Of a DNA stretch of 64,000 nucleotides, positions 25,099-33,660 are shown piece by piece. The notes below the pieces were generated by a model. It saw only the letters and a list, made by a program, of their open reading frames with translations, searched no databases and was not told the DNA's origin. The DNA is from JAXGMV01 sp040772085 (GTDB lineage Bacteria > Chloroflexota > Anaerolineae > Anaerolineales > Anaerolineaceae), in assembly GCA_040772085.1 (NCBI GenBank), contig JAXGYU010000001.1, positions 1,426,001-1,490,000 of the forward strand, read 5' to 3'. Within the stretch, counting starts at the first letter, position 1; each line of letters opens with the position of its first letter. A program made the position numbers and the translations under genes.

Positions 25099-26199
25099 TA
25101 TGACGCTTGCCCCATCGGCTGGCCGGCACAAAATGGTCGGATAACCCGCTTCTTCCATCGTCTGACGGAAATCCTCCCCCGCGGACGCTGCGACGAGGCT
25201 GACCGTCACGCCGCCGAAACCCGCGCCGGTCAGACGGCTGCCGTAGCAGCCGGGCTGCGCCATCGCCAGACCCACCAGACTGTCAAGCTCTGGTGTACTC
25301 ACTTCATACAACAAACGCAGCGACGCATGGCTTGCCAGCATCAAATCGCCGAACGATGCCAGATCCCCCGCCCGCAACAATCGCGCGCCAAGCCGGGCGC
25401 GGTGACTTTCTTCCACAACATGCCGCGCGCGGTCCAGCAGCACCCCGGGCAGCAACCCTGCCAATTGCGCCAATTCCTCCGGCACAAGGTCCGCCAGATT
25501 CACCAGCTCCGGTCGTGCCTGACGCAGCAACCGCAATGCTTCCTGACACTCCTGATAGCGCTGGTTATATGCGGAAATGGTCAGACTGCGGCGCTGACCA
25601 GAATCGCAAATAGCGATGACCACCTCATCAGGGACTGGCAGCGCCTGCCAGGACAACGATGATGTCTCGAGAAAAAGCGCGTGACCAGCCTTGCCATGCA
25701 GCACCGCGAACTGATCCAGGATGCCGCATGACAGGCCGACATATTCCCGTTCGGCCCGCAGGCAGATTTGCGCCAGCTTCATCCTCTCAATTTCCCACCC
25801 GCCCGCTGCTCGCCAGGCGACAGCAAATGCCGCCTCCAGTGCCGCGGAGGAACTCAACCCGGCGCCAACGGGGATTTGCGACTGAATCGTGGCGTCCAGT
25901 CCTGTAACCGGCAAGCCCGCCTGACGCAACGCCCACGCAACTCCCGCTACATACAATGCCCAGCCCGGCAACGGCTTCCCACCCAGGTCACTCTTCTCGT
26001 CCAGAGCGTCCAGCGAGAAGGACGCGGACTCATCCAGATCAAGCGCGCGCAACAAAACCAAGCCATCGTTCCGCGGTGACGCTTCAACTGCCAGGTAGCG
26101 GTCTATGGCTGCCGGCAGCACCGGGCCCCCGCTGTAGTCCACGTGCTCACCGAGCAAATTCACCCTGCCGGGTGCCTTGATGTTCAAAATATTGCGCAT
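25096..26199 (-). CDS. galK: Galactokinase
   Basis: A 367-residue GHMP kinase that phosphorylates galactose to galactose 1-phosphate in the Leloir pathway. The three family motifs are present: APGRVNLLGEHVDYSGG near residue 10, PVGAGLSSSAALE near 115, and SRLTGAGFGGVTVSLV near 322. GILDQFAVLHG holds the catalytic Asp. I chose ATG 26199, 8 nt after GAGGG, over a GTG at 26214 without a ribosome-binding site. No other gal gene is nearby. Substrate specificity within the GHMP sugar kinases is assumed from the motif set. Confidence 0.9.
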   Translation of the reverse strand: MRNILNIKAPGRVNLLGEHVDYSGGPVLPAAIDRYLAVEASPRNDGLVLLRALDLDESASFSLDALDEKSDLGGKPLPGWALYVAGVAWALRQAGLPVTGLDATIQSQIPVGAGLSSSAALEAAFAVAWRAAGGWEIERMKLAQICLRAEREYVGLSCGILDQFAVLHGKAGHALFLETSSLSWQALPVPDEVVIAICDSGQRRSLTISAYNQRYQECQEALRLLRQARPELVNLADLVPEELAQLAGLLPGVLLDRARHVVEESHRARLGARLLRAGDLASFGDLMLASHASLRLLYEVSTPELDSLVGLAMAQPGCYGSRLTGAGFGGVTVSLVAASAGEDFRQTMEEAGYPTILCRPADGASVI

Positions 26200-26505
26200 C
26201 CTTCCATCCCTCACTCGCTCAAACCTTTGACATTTTGTAAAAACAAACCCGTTTTTTTGTATCTTTTCATCGGTTATATAGCTGGAGCTGCTTTACCATT
26301 TGAATAATTTTATGACATAAGTCACTTTCATATCGGATAATTTATTATCGTAGTTATGATTAATATCTGTTACAATAAAATGGCTTTTAAAGTAAGGCCG
26401 TCCCTGTCTTCGATGAGATTTTTGAATAGCTAATATGGTGGAGCGCTCAAGTGACCTTAGCGCTGGCTTTTGACAAAATCATTCATTTAAATAGAAAGGG
26501 AGCAG
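26200..26505. other. AT-rich intergenic region between divergent galK and the Liv operon
   Basis: About 300 bp, strongly AT-rich, with TTTGACA at about 26226 and a TACAAT at 26371-26376 but no convincing -35/-10 pair at proper spacing. It must hold both divergent promoters; I cannot place them with confidence. No gene or RNA is recognised. Confidence 0.4.
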
Positions 26506-27732
26506 ATGATGAGTAAAAGGTTCGTTACGTTTATCTCCGTTCTGGTAATAATTTCATTTGTACTTGCAGGATGCGCCGCCCCGGCGGCCCCGGCTGCCCC
26601 AGCAGCGACGGAAGCGCCTGCCGCGGCCAAGACTGATGCGCCTGCCGCAGCACCTGCCGGCGAGACCTTCAAGATTGGCTTGCAGGCACCGCTGACTGGT
26701 GACTTCGCCAGTGAGGGCCAGTGGGCACAGCAGACAGTCGAAACGGCTGCTGAGCTGCTTAACGCCAAGGGTGGTGTGCTGGGCAAGAAGGTTGAGATCG
26801 TCGTCGTAGACGATGCCTCCAACCCGAAAGACAGCGCCCTGGCCGCTCAGAAAGCCATCGCGCAGGGCCTGAACCTGGTCATCGCCAGCTACGGTTCCTC
26901 CGTGACTGCCCCGGCGGCTGACCTGTACGACGCCAACAAAGTTGTCTCCGTTGGTTATGGCTGTACCGCGGTGCGCCTGACCATGGAAAAACAGCGCCCG
27001 TACTTCTTCCGGACTGCAGGTCGTGATGACACTCAGTCCGAATTTTTTGTCAAGCTGGTGACCGAGAAACTGAAATCAAAGAAGATCGCCATCATGCATG
27101 ACAATCAGGACTACGGCAAGGGCGTCGCTGACGATACCAAGAAATTCCTCCAGCCCTTCATTGACAACGGCACCGTCGAGTTAGTCTACTTCGATGCCAT
27201 CACCCCCGGTGAGAGTGACTACTCCGCAGTCATCAGCCAGATCAAATCCCTCAACCCGGATGTCTGGTTCTACACTGCCTACTACTCTGAAGCCGGTCTG
27301 CTGATCAAGCAAGCCCGCGAAGCTGGTCTGACCAAGCTCTTCGTCGGCAACAACTCCGTCCCCACCCCTGAATTCGTCAAAATCGGTGGTACGGATGCGA
27401 TCAAGGGCGCGATCATGCTGAACGAGCCGATGCCGCAATTCCTGGATTATCCTGAATCCAAAGAATTCCTGGATGCCTACAAGGCAAAATACAATGAGCT
27501 GCCTGGCTCAATCTGGTCAGTCTACGCGGCTGACGCCCTGAATGCTCTGGTTGCGGCTGCAAACAAAGCCGGATCAACTGATTCTGACAAAGTCGCCGAA
27601 GCGATGCGCACCATGACCGATGCCAAAGGCATCACCGGTCCATTGCTCTTCACAGAACGCGGCGACCGCAAGGATATCCCCTACTACGCCTACGTCTATG
27701 TTGATAACGGCGAATTGGAACTCTACAAATAA
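26506..27732 (+). CDS. livK: Branched-chain amino acid/amide-type substrate-binding lipoprotein
   Basis: A 408-residue Periplasmic_binding_6 (LivJ/LivK) protein. It has a lipoprotein signal with lipobox LAGC, an Ala/Pro linker, then IGLQAPLTGDFASEGQ, the standard ligand-site opening. Later YGSSVTAPAADLYDANKVVSVGYG and IMHDNQDYGKGVAD are family sequences. GGGAGCAG precedes tandem ATGs at 26506/26509. It would bind Leu/Ile/Val, urea/amides or related compounds outside the membrane. It heads the operon of liv genes that follows. Confidence 0.92.
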   Translation: MMSKRFVTFISVLVIISFVLAGCAAPAAPAAPAATEAPAAAKTDAPAAAPAGETFKIGLQAPLTGDFASEGQWAQQTVETAAELLNAKGGVLGKKVEIVVVDDASNPKDSALAAQKAIAQGLNLVIASYGSSVTAPAADLYDANKVVSVGYGCTAVRLTMEKQRPYFFRTAGRDDTQSEFFVKLVTEKLKSKKIAIMHDNQDYGKGVADDTKKFLQPFIDNGTVELVYFDAITPGESDYSAVISQIKSLNPDVWFYTAYYSEAGLLIKQAREAGLTKLFVGNNSVPTPEFVKIGGTDAIKGAIMLNEPMPQFLDYPESKEFLDAYKAKYNELPGSIWSVYAADALNALVAAANKAGSTDSDKVAEAMRTMTDAKGITGPLLFTERGDRKDIPYYAYVYVDNGELELYK

Positions 27733-27764
27733 ACAATCCGGCTTGTAATTCCTAGATCCCAAAA

Positions 27765-27795
27765 GAGGAGCGCCGCGTCTCTAAAGGCGCTCCTC
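27765..27795 (+). promoter_or_regulatory. Intercistronic hairpin after livK
   Basis: GAGGAGCGCC and GGCGCTCCTC form a perfect 10-bp stem with an 11-nt loop between livK and livH, with no T-run. Such hairpins often stabilise the upstream binding-protein mRNA, so that it is more abundant than the permease message. That role is inferred here. Confidence 0.6.
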
Positions 27796-27809
27796 ACTGG
27801 AGTATTGTT

Positions 27810-28718
27810 ATGGATATTTTTCTCGAGCAATTGGTCAATGGCCTATCACTAGGGTCGTTCTATGCCCTGGTTGCCATTGGCTACTCGATGGTGTACGGGG
27901 TTATGAAGCTGATCAACTTCGCACACGGCGACCTCTTCACGCTGGGCAGTTATTTTGGTTACACCCTGCTGGTGTTTGGCTCCGGCTGGGTGACCAAAAC
28001 ATTCGGTGTCTGGGGCGGGATTGCCGTGGCTATGCTGGGTACCATGATCGGAGTCGGCCTGGCGGGTTTGGCGCTGGAGCGCATCGCCTATAAACCCGTT
28101 TATAAGGCTGGCCGCCTGCCATTGGTCGTTTCGGCACTCGGTGCTTCAATCTTCCTGGCCAACGGTATCATGGCAGCCTGGGGACCGCGTTTTCAGGCGT
28201 ACCCCAATCTTCAGCTTGGCAGCATCATCCTGTTTGGTGATTTTCGCATCAGCATCGTAAAGCTTGGCACAACGCTGGTGTCTCTGGCGCTTATGGCAGC
28301 AGTCTATATCATCATCGAAAAGACTCTGTTCGGTTCAGCCGTGCGCGCGGCCGCGACCGACCGTGACACCGCCACGATCCTCGGTATAGATTTCAGAAAA
28401 ATCATCCTGTTTGTGTTTTTCGTCGGTCCCGCGCTGGGTGGGTTGGCTGGTGTTTTCGCCGGTCTCAATTACACCCGCATCATCTTCAACATGGGCTGGG
28501 GATATGGTCTAAAAGCCTTTACCGCTGTCATCCTGGGCGGCATCGGCAACATCCCCGGCGCGATGATCGGGGCGTTGTTGCTCGGTTTGATGGAGGCGCT
28601 GTTTGAGGGATTCGTTTCAGGCGCATGGAAGAATGTGTTCGTCTTCCTTATCCTGATCATCATCCTGATCGTCAGGCCCACCGGCATCATCGGCGAAAAA
28701 GTCGCAGAGAAAGTATAG
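27810..28718 (+). CDS. livH: Branched-chain amino acid-type ABC permease LivH
   Basis: A 302-residue polytopic protein. FLEQLVNGLSLGSFYALVAIGYSMVYGVM and LINFAHGDLFTLGSYFGY are the LivH signature, and the EAA-like ATDRDTATILGIDFRKIILFVF and GGIGNIPGAMIGALLLGLME complete the family pattern. It pairs with the LivM part of the next gene. Start ATG 27810. Confidence 0.94.
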   Translation: MDIFLEQLVNGLSLGSFYALVAIGYSMVYGVMKLINFAHGDLFTLGSYFGYTLLVFGSGWVTKTFGVWGGIAVAMLGTMIGVGLAGLALERIAYKPVYKAGRLPLVVSALGASIFLANGIMAAWGPRFQAYPNLQLGSIILFGDFRISIVKLGTTLVSLALMAAVYIIIEKTLFGSAVRAAATDRDTATILGIDFRKIILFVFFVGPALGGLAGVFAGLNYTRIIFNMGWGYGLKAFTAVILGGIGNIPGAMIGALLLGLMEALFEGFVSGAWKNVFVFLILIIILIVRPTGIIGEKVAEKV

Positions 28719-28720
28719 CC

Positions 28721-30610
28721 ATGGGTGACTTCGCTCGCAGTTTACTCGATCGTATAGATAAAGCTCAAGGCGGGACGAAATCGCGCGTCTCCCGAACAAC
28801 CAGCTACATCTTGCTTGCTGCTGTCATTATTTTGGTCCTTGTTTATCCCCGGTTGCCCTTCATCGACAACTACTGGATCGATGTGGGTTTCTTTGTCGGG
28901 TTGTACGCGCTCCTGGGGCTCAGCCTGAACATTGTTTTAGGTGAGGTCGGCTTGTTCAACCTGGGGCAGGCTGCCTTCTATGCCATCGGCGCTTACACAA
29001 CCGCCATCCTTTACACGCAACTGCATATTCCCATCGTGATCCTGCTGCCGATCAGCGCGCTGGTTGCCGCAGGGCTCGCCTACCTGGTGACCTCACCTAT
29101 CATTCACCTGAGGGGTGACTACCTGTGTATCGTCACCATCGGCATCGGCGAGATCGTCCGGAATATCGCGCTCAACAACCCCTTCGGCCTGACGAACGGC
29201 GCGAATGGTTTGACCGGCATCGGCAACCCCGATTTCGGATTGTTCGTCATCAAGAGTTCAACGCAGTTCTACTACTACATCTGGATCATCGTTGGTCTGG
29301 TGATTATCGCGCTGGCAAACCTGCAAAAATCGCGTGTCGGCCGCGCGTGGAACTTCATCCGCGAGGATGAGATCGCAGCGGAAGCCAACGGCATCGACGT
29401 GCGCCATTACAAGCTGCTGGCCTTCGTGATCGGCACGGCGCTGGCAGGTATTGCCGGCAACGTGTTTGGCTCCAAATTCATGATCATCGCGCCGGCCAAC
29501 TTCACCTTCATGGAATCCTGCCTGCTCTTCGTGATCGTCCTGCTGGGCGGGTTGGGCTCCATCCCCGGCACGCTGCTTGGCGCTGCCATCATCGTTATCT
29601 TCCCCGAGCTCTTCCGTGAGTTCGCTAACTATCGTATGTTGTTCTTCGGTGCAATCCTGGTGATCATGATGATCTTCAAGCCATCCGGCATCCTCCCGCG
29701 TATGCGTGAGAAGATCGGGCTGCGCGGATTAGGCATCAACAAACTGCCGGAGGACGAGAACGAACTGCTGGTTGAGGATGCCTCGAAACTGGTTGCCATC
29801 TCGGACGCCTGGCAAGGCTGCGGCCGAGTGGAAGCTATGGCCGAAGGTCAGCCGCTGCTCGAAACCCGTCAGGTGAGCATGCGCTTCGGCGGCCTGACGG
29901 CGGTCAATCTGGTGGACCTGAATGTGTACGAGGGCAAGATCACGTCGCTCATCGGTCCGAATGGCGCCGGCAAGACGACGCTCTTCAACGTCATCACCGG
30001 CATTTACAAGCCCACTAACGGTCAGGTCATTTTTGCCGGACAGGATATCACCGGGCTGAAACCGAACCAGATCGTTTGCAAGGGCATCTCGCGCACCTTC
30101 CAGAACATCCGCCTGTTCCCGTCGCTGACATGCATCGAGAACGTCATGTCCGGTTCTCACTATCACGGGCGCAGCGGTTTGTGGACCTCCATCGCGCACC
30201 CCACCAAGCAGCAGACTGAGGAACGCCGCATGCTTGAAACGGCGTGCTACCGGCTGCACGAAGTCGGGCTATGGGAGTACCGCAATGAGCTGGCGCGCAA
30301 CCTGCCATATGGCAAGCAGAAGGTCCTTGAGATCGCGCGCGCGCTGGCTTCCAATCCCAAGCTGCTGATCCTCGACGAACCCTCCTCGGGTCTGAACGAT
30401 GCCGAGACGGAAGAGATGATCACACTGCTGTCGAAACTGCTCAAGGAAGGCTTCACGCTGCTGTTGATCGAGCATCACATGAACGTGGTGATGGGCATCT
30501 CGGACAGCGTGACCGTCATGGAAATGGGCTCGAAAGTGGCAGAAGACCTGCCCCAGAACATTTATAACAACCCAAGGGTGATCGAAGCCTATCTGGGAAA
30601 GGAGGAGTAA
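28721..30610 (+). CDS. LivM-LivG fusion: permease joined to ATP-binding subunit
   Basis: A 629-residue protein. Residues 1-345 or so are a LivM permease (LSLNIVLGEVGLFNLGQAAFYAIGAY and GGLGSIPGTLLGA). After a linker of about 35 residues (KLVAISDAWQGCGRVEAMAEG) a complete LivG ATPase follows: MRFGGLTAVN, Walker A GPNGAGKTT near 415, signature LPYGKQKVLEIARAL, Walker B LLILDEP, and the LivG-type C-terminus. There is no stop or frameshift between the parts. The start ATG 28721 is 3 bp after the livH stop; an earlier in-frame start would lie inside livH. An internal ATG (MAEGQPLLETRQ) at about 29837 might give free LivG, but its ribosome-binding site is weak. Confidence 0.92.
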   Translation: MGDFARSLLDRIDKAQGGTKSRVSRTTSYILLAAVIILVLVYPRLPFIDNYWIDVGFFVGLYALLGLSLNIVLGEVGLFNLGQAAFYAIGAYTTAILYTQLHIPIVILLPISALVAAGLAYLVTSPIIHLRGDYLCIVTIGIGEIVRNIALNNPFGLTNGANGLTGIGNPDFGLFVIKSSTQFYYYIWIIVGLVIIALANLQKSRVGRAWNFIREDEIAAEANGIDVRHYKLLAFVIGTALAGIAGNVFGSKFMIIAPANFTFMESCLLFVIVLLGGLGSIPGTLLGAAIIVIFPELFREFANYRMLFFGAILVIMMIFKPSGILPRMREKIGLRGLGINKLPEDENELLVEDASKLVAISDAWQGCGRVEAMAEGQPLLETRQVSMRFGGLTAVNLVDLNVYEGKITSLIGPNGAGKTTLFNVITGIYKPTNGQVIFAGQDITGLKPNQIVCKGISRTFQNIRLFPSLTCIENVMSGSHYHGRSGLWTSIAHPTKQQTEERRMLETACYRLHEVGLWEYRNELARNLPYGKQKVLEIARALASNPKLLILDEPSSGLNDAETEEMITLLSKLLKEGFTLLLIEHHMNVVMGISDSVTVMEMGSKVAEDLPQNIYNNPRVIEAYLGKEE

Positions 30611-30611
30611 C

Positions 30612-31349
30612 ATTCCTACTCATCTGCTCATCGAAAATCTTGTTGTCGCCTACGGCGCGGTCGAAGCGTTGAAAGGTGTGACCCTCGATATTCATGAGGG
30701 CAATGTTGTCGCTGTGCTCGGCGCGAACGGCGCCGGTAAAACCACGTTGCTCAAAGCCATTTCCGGTCTGGTTCCGATCAAATCCGGTTCGATCAAGATG
30801 TACGGCGAAGAGCTCGGCAAAAACCGCAACTATCAGCTCTCCAGCATGGGCGTCATGCACGTACCCGAGGGCAGGCACGTCTTCGGGACGCTCACCGTCG
30901 AGGAGAACCTCAACCTGGGATCGTGGGGCGTGCGCAAGACCATGTCGCAAACCGAATTGCGCAGCCGGCTGGACTGGATCTACACCCTCTTCCCGATTCT
31001 GAAATCACGGCAGAAGCAGCTCGCCGGCACCCTCTCGGGCGGTGAACAGCAAATGCTTGCCATGGGCCGCGGTCTGGTATCCAAACCGCGCTTGCTGCTG
31101 CTTGACGAGCCATCCCTCGGTCTGGCGCCAGTGATCATCCTCGATATCTTCCGCGCCATCAAACAGATTCACCAGGAAGAGAAGGTTACCATTATCCTGG
31201 TCGAGCAGAACGCCCGCAAAGCGTTGGGCGTTGCCGAGTACGCGTACATCCTCGAGACAGGCACAATCGCCACCCACGGCGACGCCGACGTGCTGAGGAA
31301 TGACGAGAACATCCGGGCCGCTTACCTGGGAGGCAAGCAGTTCGCCTGA
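30612..31349 (+). CDS. livF: Branched-chain amino acid-type ABC ATP-binding protein LivF, probable ATT start
   Basis: A 245-residue ATPase. The N-terminus LIENLVVAYGAVEALKGVTL aligns with LivF only if translation begins well before the first conventional candidate (TTG at 30669). In frame upstream the only initiator-like codon with a ribosome-binding site is ATT at 30612, with AAGGAGG 6 nt before it; a CTG at 30624 is a weaker alternative. Walker A is GANGAGKTT, signature LSGGEQQMLAMGRGL, Walker B LLLLDEPSLGLAP, all LivF-like. The ribosome-binding site overlaps the end of the livM-livG gene, so translation is probably coupled. Confidence 0.88.
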   Translation: MPTHLLIENLVVAYGAVEALKGVTLDIHEGNVVAVLGANGAGKTTLLKAISGLVPIKSGSIKMYGEELGKNRNYQLSSMGVMHVPEGRHVFGTLTVEENLNLGSWGVRKTMSQTELRSRLDWIYTLFPILKSRQKQLAGTLSGGEQQMLAMGRGLVSKPRLLLLDEPSLGLAPVIILDIFRAIKQIHQEEKVTIILVEQNARKALGVAEYAYILETGTIATHGDADVLRNDENIRAAYLGGKQFA

Positions 31350-31378
31350 TGTAATCACGCGGTCAGTCCTAAAGATAA

Positions 31379-31410
31379 ATCAAGCCATCCGCTCTGCTGG
31401 ATGGCTTGAT
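31379..31410. terminator. Hairpin between convergent livF and the GIY-YIG gene
   Basis: ATCAAGCCATCC and GGATGGCTTGAT form a perfect 12-bp stem with an 8-nt loop. There is no strong T-run, so it may act as a weak or factor-assisted bidirectional terminator. Confidence 0.6.
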
Positions 31411-31429
31411 CGTTAATCTCTAACCATGT

Positions 31430-31711
31430 TTAGTCTTCGTCGGGCGGCTCCCCCGCGGGCTCGGGCGGCAGACATAACACCCGTTTGCGCTCGTGTGAGA
31501 GCTGCTTGAGCGCGCGTTCGCGCTTCATGGCAGCGGCTTTATCCGGCTGCTCCTCGACATACATCAGGCGCACCGGTCGGCGCGTGCGGGTGTAGCGCGC
31601 CCCCCGGCCGCTGTTATGCTGCTTCTCACGGCGGGACGGATCATTCGACCAGCCCGTGTAATAGCTGCCGTCGGCACACAACAGGATGTAGCAGTAAAAG
31701 GCATCCGCCAA
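31430..31711 (-). CDS. GIY-YIG nuclease family protein (UPF0213 type)
   Basis: A 93-residue single-domain protein. YCYILLCADGSYYTGWSNDPSRREKQHN carries the YIL...YTG version of the GIY-YIG core and the conserved Arg and His, and GARYTRTRRPVRLMYVEE is typical of the UPF0213 group. The group is related to the UvrC/Slx1 nuclease module; its own role is poorly known. The C-terminal tail is Pro/Glu-rich. The start is TTG 31711, 3 bp after the stop of the upstream dehydrogenase gene, with a poor ribosome-binding site. Confidence 0.85.
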   Translation of the reverse strand: MADAFYCYILLCADGSYYTGWSNDPSRREKQHNSGRGARYTRTRRPVRLMYVEEQPDKAAAMKRERALKQLSHERKRVLCLPPEPAGEPPDED

Positions 31712-31714
31712 GGA

Positions 31715-32704
31715 TTATTCTTTTTTCTTCTTGCGGTCGAACAACCCGCCGACCAGAAAATGGCGCATGTTTTCGCCAGCCGATGGTATCTTGCTTTGCG
31801 GCTCACGGTCCCACTGACCGCTGTTGCGCTGGCTCAGCCATAGCTCGCGCGCCTTGAACGCCTTGTTCATCAGCATCGTCAGCGTCTCTTCGTCCTTGTC
31901 CTCGAGCGCGTCCCGCACATCCTGCAGGGCGTACATGAGATCGTTGATGACACGGATGGTGTTTTCACGGTTGATGATGGCGCTCAAGCCAAGCTGCTTG
32001 GCTTCATCGAGATGATACATCGGTTCGGTGACGCTGAAGAATTCATTGGCCGCGATCTTGCGCGCCTCGGGCCAGCCGGGCTGGCTGGTGGTGGCGTTCA
32101 ACAGCGCGACAGCCATCATCTTGGGCAGGATGCGGGTGCTGGCGCTCAAGCCATCAAATTCCCACGGATCAGCGAAGAAGGCATCGCCGCCGATCAGTGA
32201 TGTCAGATCGCCGGCGAGCGTGATGGCAGCCTGGTCGGTACCGACCGGACTGGTGATGACGATCAAACTGTTTTTGAAGAGGTCGGCATGCGCTGCCTCA
32301 ACACCGGTTTCAGTCTCATGCAGGTACGCCGGATTTAAGGTCGGCGACATGGTCACAAAGTAACGTTCCTTGGGCAGATATTGCTTGGCCCATTCGGTCA
32401 CGCCAACGATCACCGGTGAGGTGTCGATGACGACCGCTCCCTCCTTCAAATCTTCGGCGATCAGCTCAAGCACATTGCGCATTTCGTCGACGGGCAGCGC
32501 CATCAGAATGATGTCAGCGTCGTCAACCGCGTTATGCAGGTTATTCTCGATTTTGTCGACAGCGCCTTTTTTCAGGGCAGTCTGCGCGCTCTCGGGGTTG
32601 GTATCGTGTCCGACGCGCGTAATCTGATTTTTCTGCTCAGCCAGCGCCAGTCCGAACGATGTGCCGATCTTGCCCAAGCCAATGATGGTCAATTTTGCGG
32701 TCAT
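31715..32704 (-). CDS. Prephenate-dehydrogenase-like NAD(P)-binding protein, lacking the catalytic His motif
   Basis: A 329-residue TyrA-like protein. The N-terminal Rossmann motif is IIGLGKIGTSFGLAL (residues 7-21), and the helical C-terminal half (GLSASTRILPKMMAVALLNAT) resembles the TyrA dimerisation domain. In genuine TyrA enzymes a conserved HPMxG-type stretch supplies the catalytic His; here the matching region reads FVTMSPTLNPAYLHE, with no His in that place. It may therefore catalyse something else or use another residue. The start overlaps the upstream site-2 protease stop (ATGA type overlap at 32701-32704). Confidence 0.75.
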   Translation of the reverse strand: MTAKLTIIGLGKIGTSFGLALAEQKNQITRVGHDTNPESAQTALKKGAVDKIENNLHNAVDDADIILMALPVDEMRNVLELIAEDLKEGAVVIDTSPVIVGVTEWAKQYLPKERYFVTMSPTLNPAYLHETETGVEAAHADLFKNSLIVITSPVGTDQAAITLAGDLTSLIGGDAFFADPWEFDGLSASTRILPKMMAVALLNATTSQPGWPEARKIAANEFFSVTEPMYHLDEAKQLGLSAIINRENTIRVINDLMYALQDVRDALEDKDEETLTMLMNKAFKARELWLSQRNSGQWDREPQSKIPSAGENMRHFLVGGLFDRKKKKE

Positions 32705-33354
32705 AAATTCACTCCTAATAACAATCTTAAGATACCGGACATCAGCGGGTACATTACCCAGCCGAGGATATCAACGCCCAGGCGCGGCAGAAGAAAAATG
32801 AGCGCCAGCAGGATGATCGGGCTGTATGGTCGAATTTTATCGAAAAAGGCTGCCATCTGGGGCGGGAACAAACCCTCGAGCACCTTCTCGCCATCCAGCG
32901 GTGCGAGCGGGATCAGGTTGAAGATGAACAGCAGAATGTTGATCATGATGAAGTTGATCAGCATGTCAAAGCCGGTCGGCAGGAACCCGGCCGATCGTTC
33001 GACCGGCACCAAACCCAGACGGAGCGGGAGCGCCGCGAGGGCTGCCAGCACCAGATTGGAGAGCGGACCTGCCAGCGAGACCAGCATGGTGCCATAGCGT
33101 GAACGCCTGTTGAGGGCATAGGGATTGATCGGTACGGGCTTGGCCCAGCCAAACCCGACCAGCAGCAGCATCAGCGTGCCCATCAGATCGAGGTGCGCCA
33201 GCGGGTTGAGCGTCAGCCGCCCGTGCAGCCGGGGGGTATCATCCCCGAGCCGGTCGGCGCTGAAGGCATGCGCGAACTCATGAACGCTGAACGCGATCAT
33301 CAGGGTGATCATACGTGAGATAAGAACTGGTGGTGAAAGCTGGAATAAACCCAT
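32701..33354 (-). CDS. Site-2 protease family intramembrane metallopeptidase (M50)
   Basis: A 217-residue polytopic protein of the short S2P group. Zinc ligands are HEFAH near residue 25 and the downstream NLIPLAPLDG near 148, in separate membrane segments as expected. The family cleaves substrates within the membrane; in this short form the substrates are mostly unknown. The DNA encoding its last residues overlaps the TyrA-like gene by 4 bp. Its start faces away from the DUF951 gene; both promoters must fit in the ~100-bp gap. Confidence 0.92.
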   Translation of the reverse strand: MGLFQLSPPVLISRMITLMIAFSVHEFAHAFSADRLGDDTPRLHGRLTLNPLAHLDLMGTLMLLLVGFGWAKPVPINPYALNRRSRYGTMLVSLAGPLSNLVLAALAALPLRLGLVPVERSAGFLPTGFDMLINFIMINILLFIFNLIPLAPLDGEKVLEGLFPPQMAAFFDKIRPYSPIILLALIFLLPRLGVDILGWVMYPLMSGILRLLLGVNL

Positions 33355-33435
33355 GGAATTGTCTGGTCAGGTCGCAAGGACTGCCTTTCACGCCTCGTTG
33401 GCGCCAGCCAGGCAGGTTTTTCATTATATCACGGG

Positions 33436-33444
33436 TGGTATAAT
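33436..33444 (+). promoter_or_regulatory. Extended -10 promoter with probable leaderless start (DUF951 gene)
   Basis: TGGTATAAT places a perfect -10 at 33439-33444 with a TG one base upstream. The expected transcription start, 6-7 nt after the box, coincides with the GTG start codon at 33451. No ribosome-binding site is possible between them, so the mRNA is probably leaderless. Confidence 0.65.
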
Positions 33445-33450
33445 CACCCT

Positions 33451-33660
33451 GTGTTACCTGACCTGGGCTTGAACGACATTTTGCGCCTGCGAAAGCCGCA
33501 TCCGTGCGGGAGCTATGAATGGAAAGTTGTCCGCCTTGGCGCTGATATCGGTCTTGAGTGCCAGGGATGCCAACACCGGGTCATGCTCACCCGCCGTGAA
33601 CTGGCGCGCCGCCTGAAAACAACCGTCTCGAGGGGGATGAATGCTTCCGGCACAGGCTAA
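33451..33660 (+). CDS. DUF951 family protein
   Basis: A 69-residue protein. DILRLRKPHPCGSYEWKVVRLGADIGLECQGCQHRVMLTRREL closely follows the DUF951 pattern: PHPCG, W-x-V-x-R-x-GAD-I, and CxGC near residue 38. The Cys residues probably bind zinc. The function is unknown, although the family is common near translation and chromosome-segregation genes in Bacillota and Chloroflexota. The GTG start is at the probable transcription start. The 3' end overlaps the next gene by 20 bp. Confidence 0.88.
   Translation: MLPDLGLNDILRLRKPHPCGSYEWKVVRLGADIGLECQGCQHRVMLTRRELARRLKTTVSRGMNASGTG

Noticed and set aside
29750..29860. Separate livG gene
   Set aside because: The frame is continuous with livM, with no stop or strong internal ribosome-binding site, so a fusion is the simplest reading.
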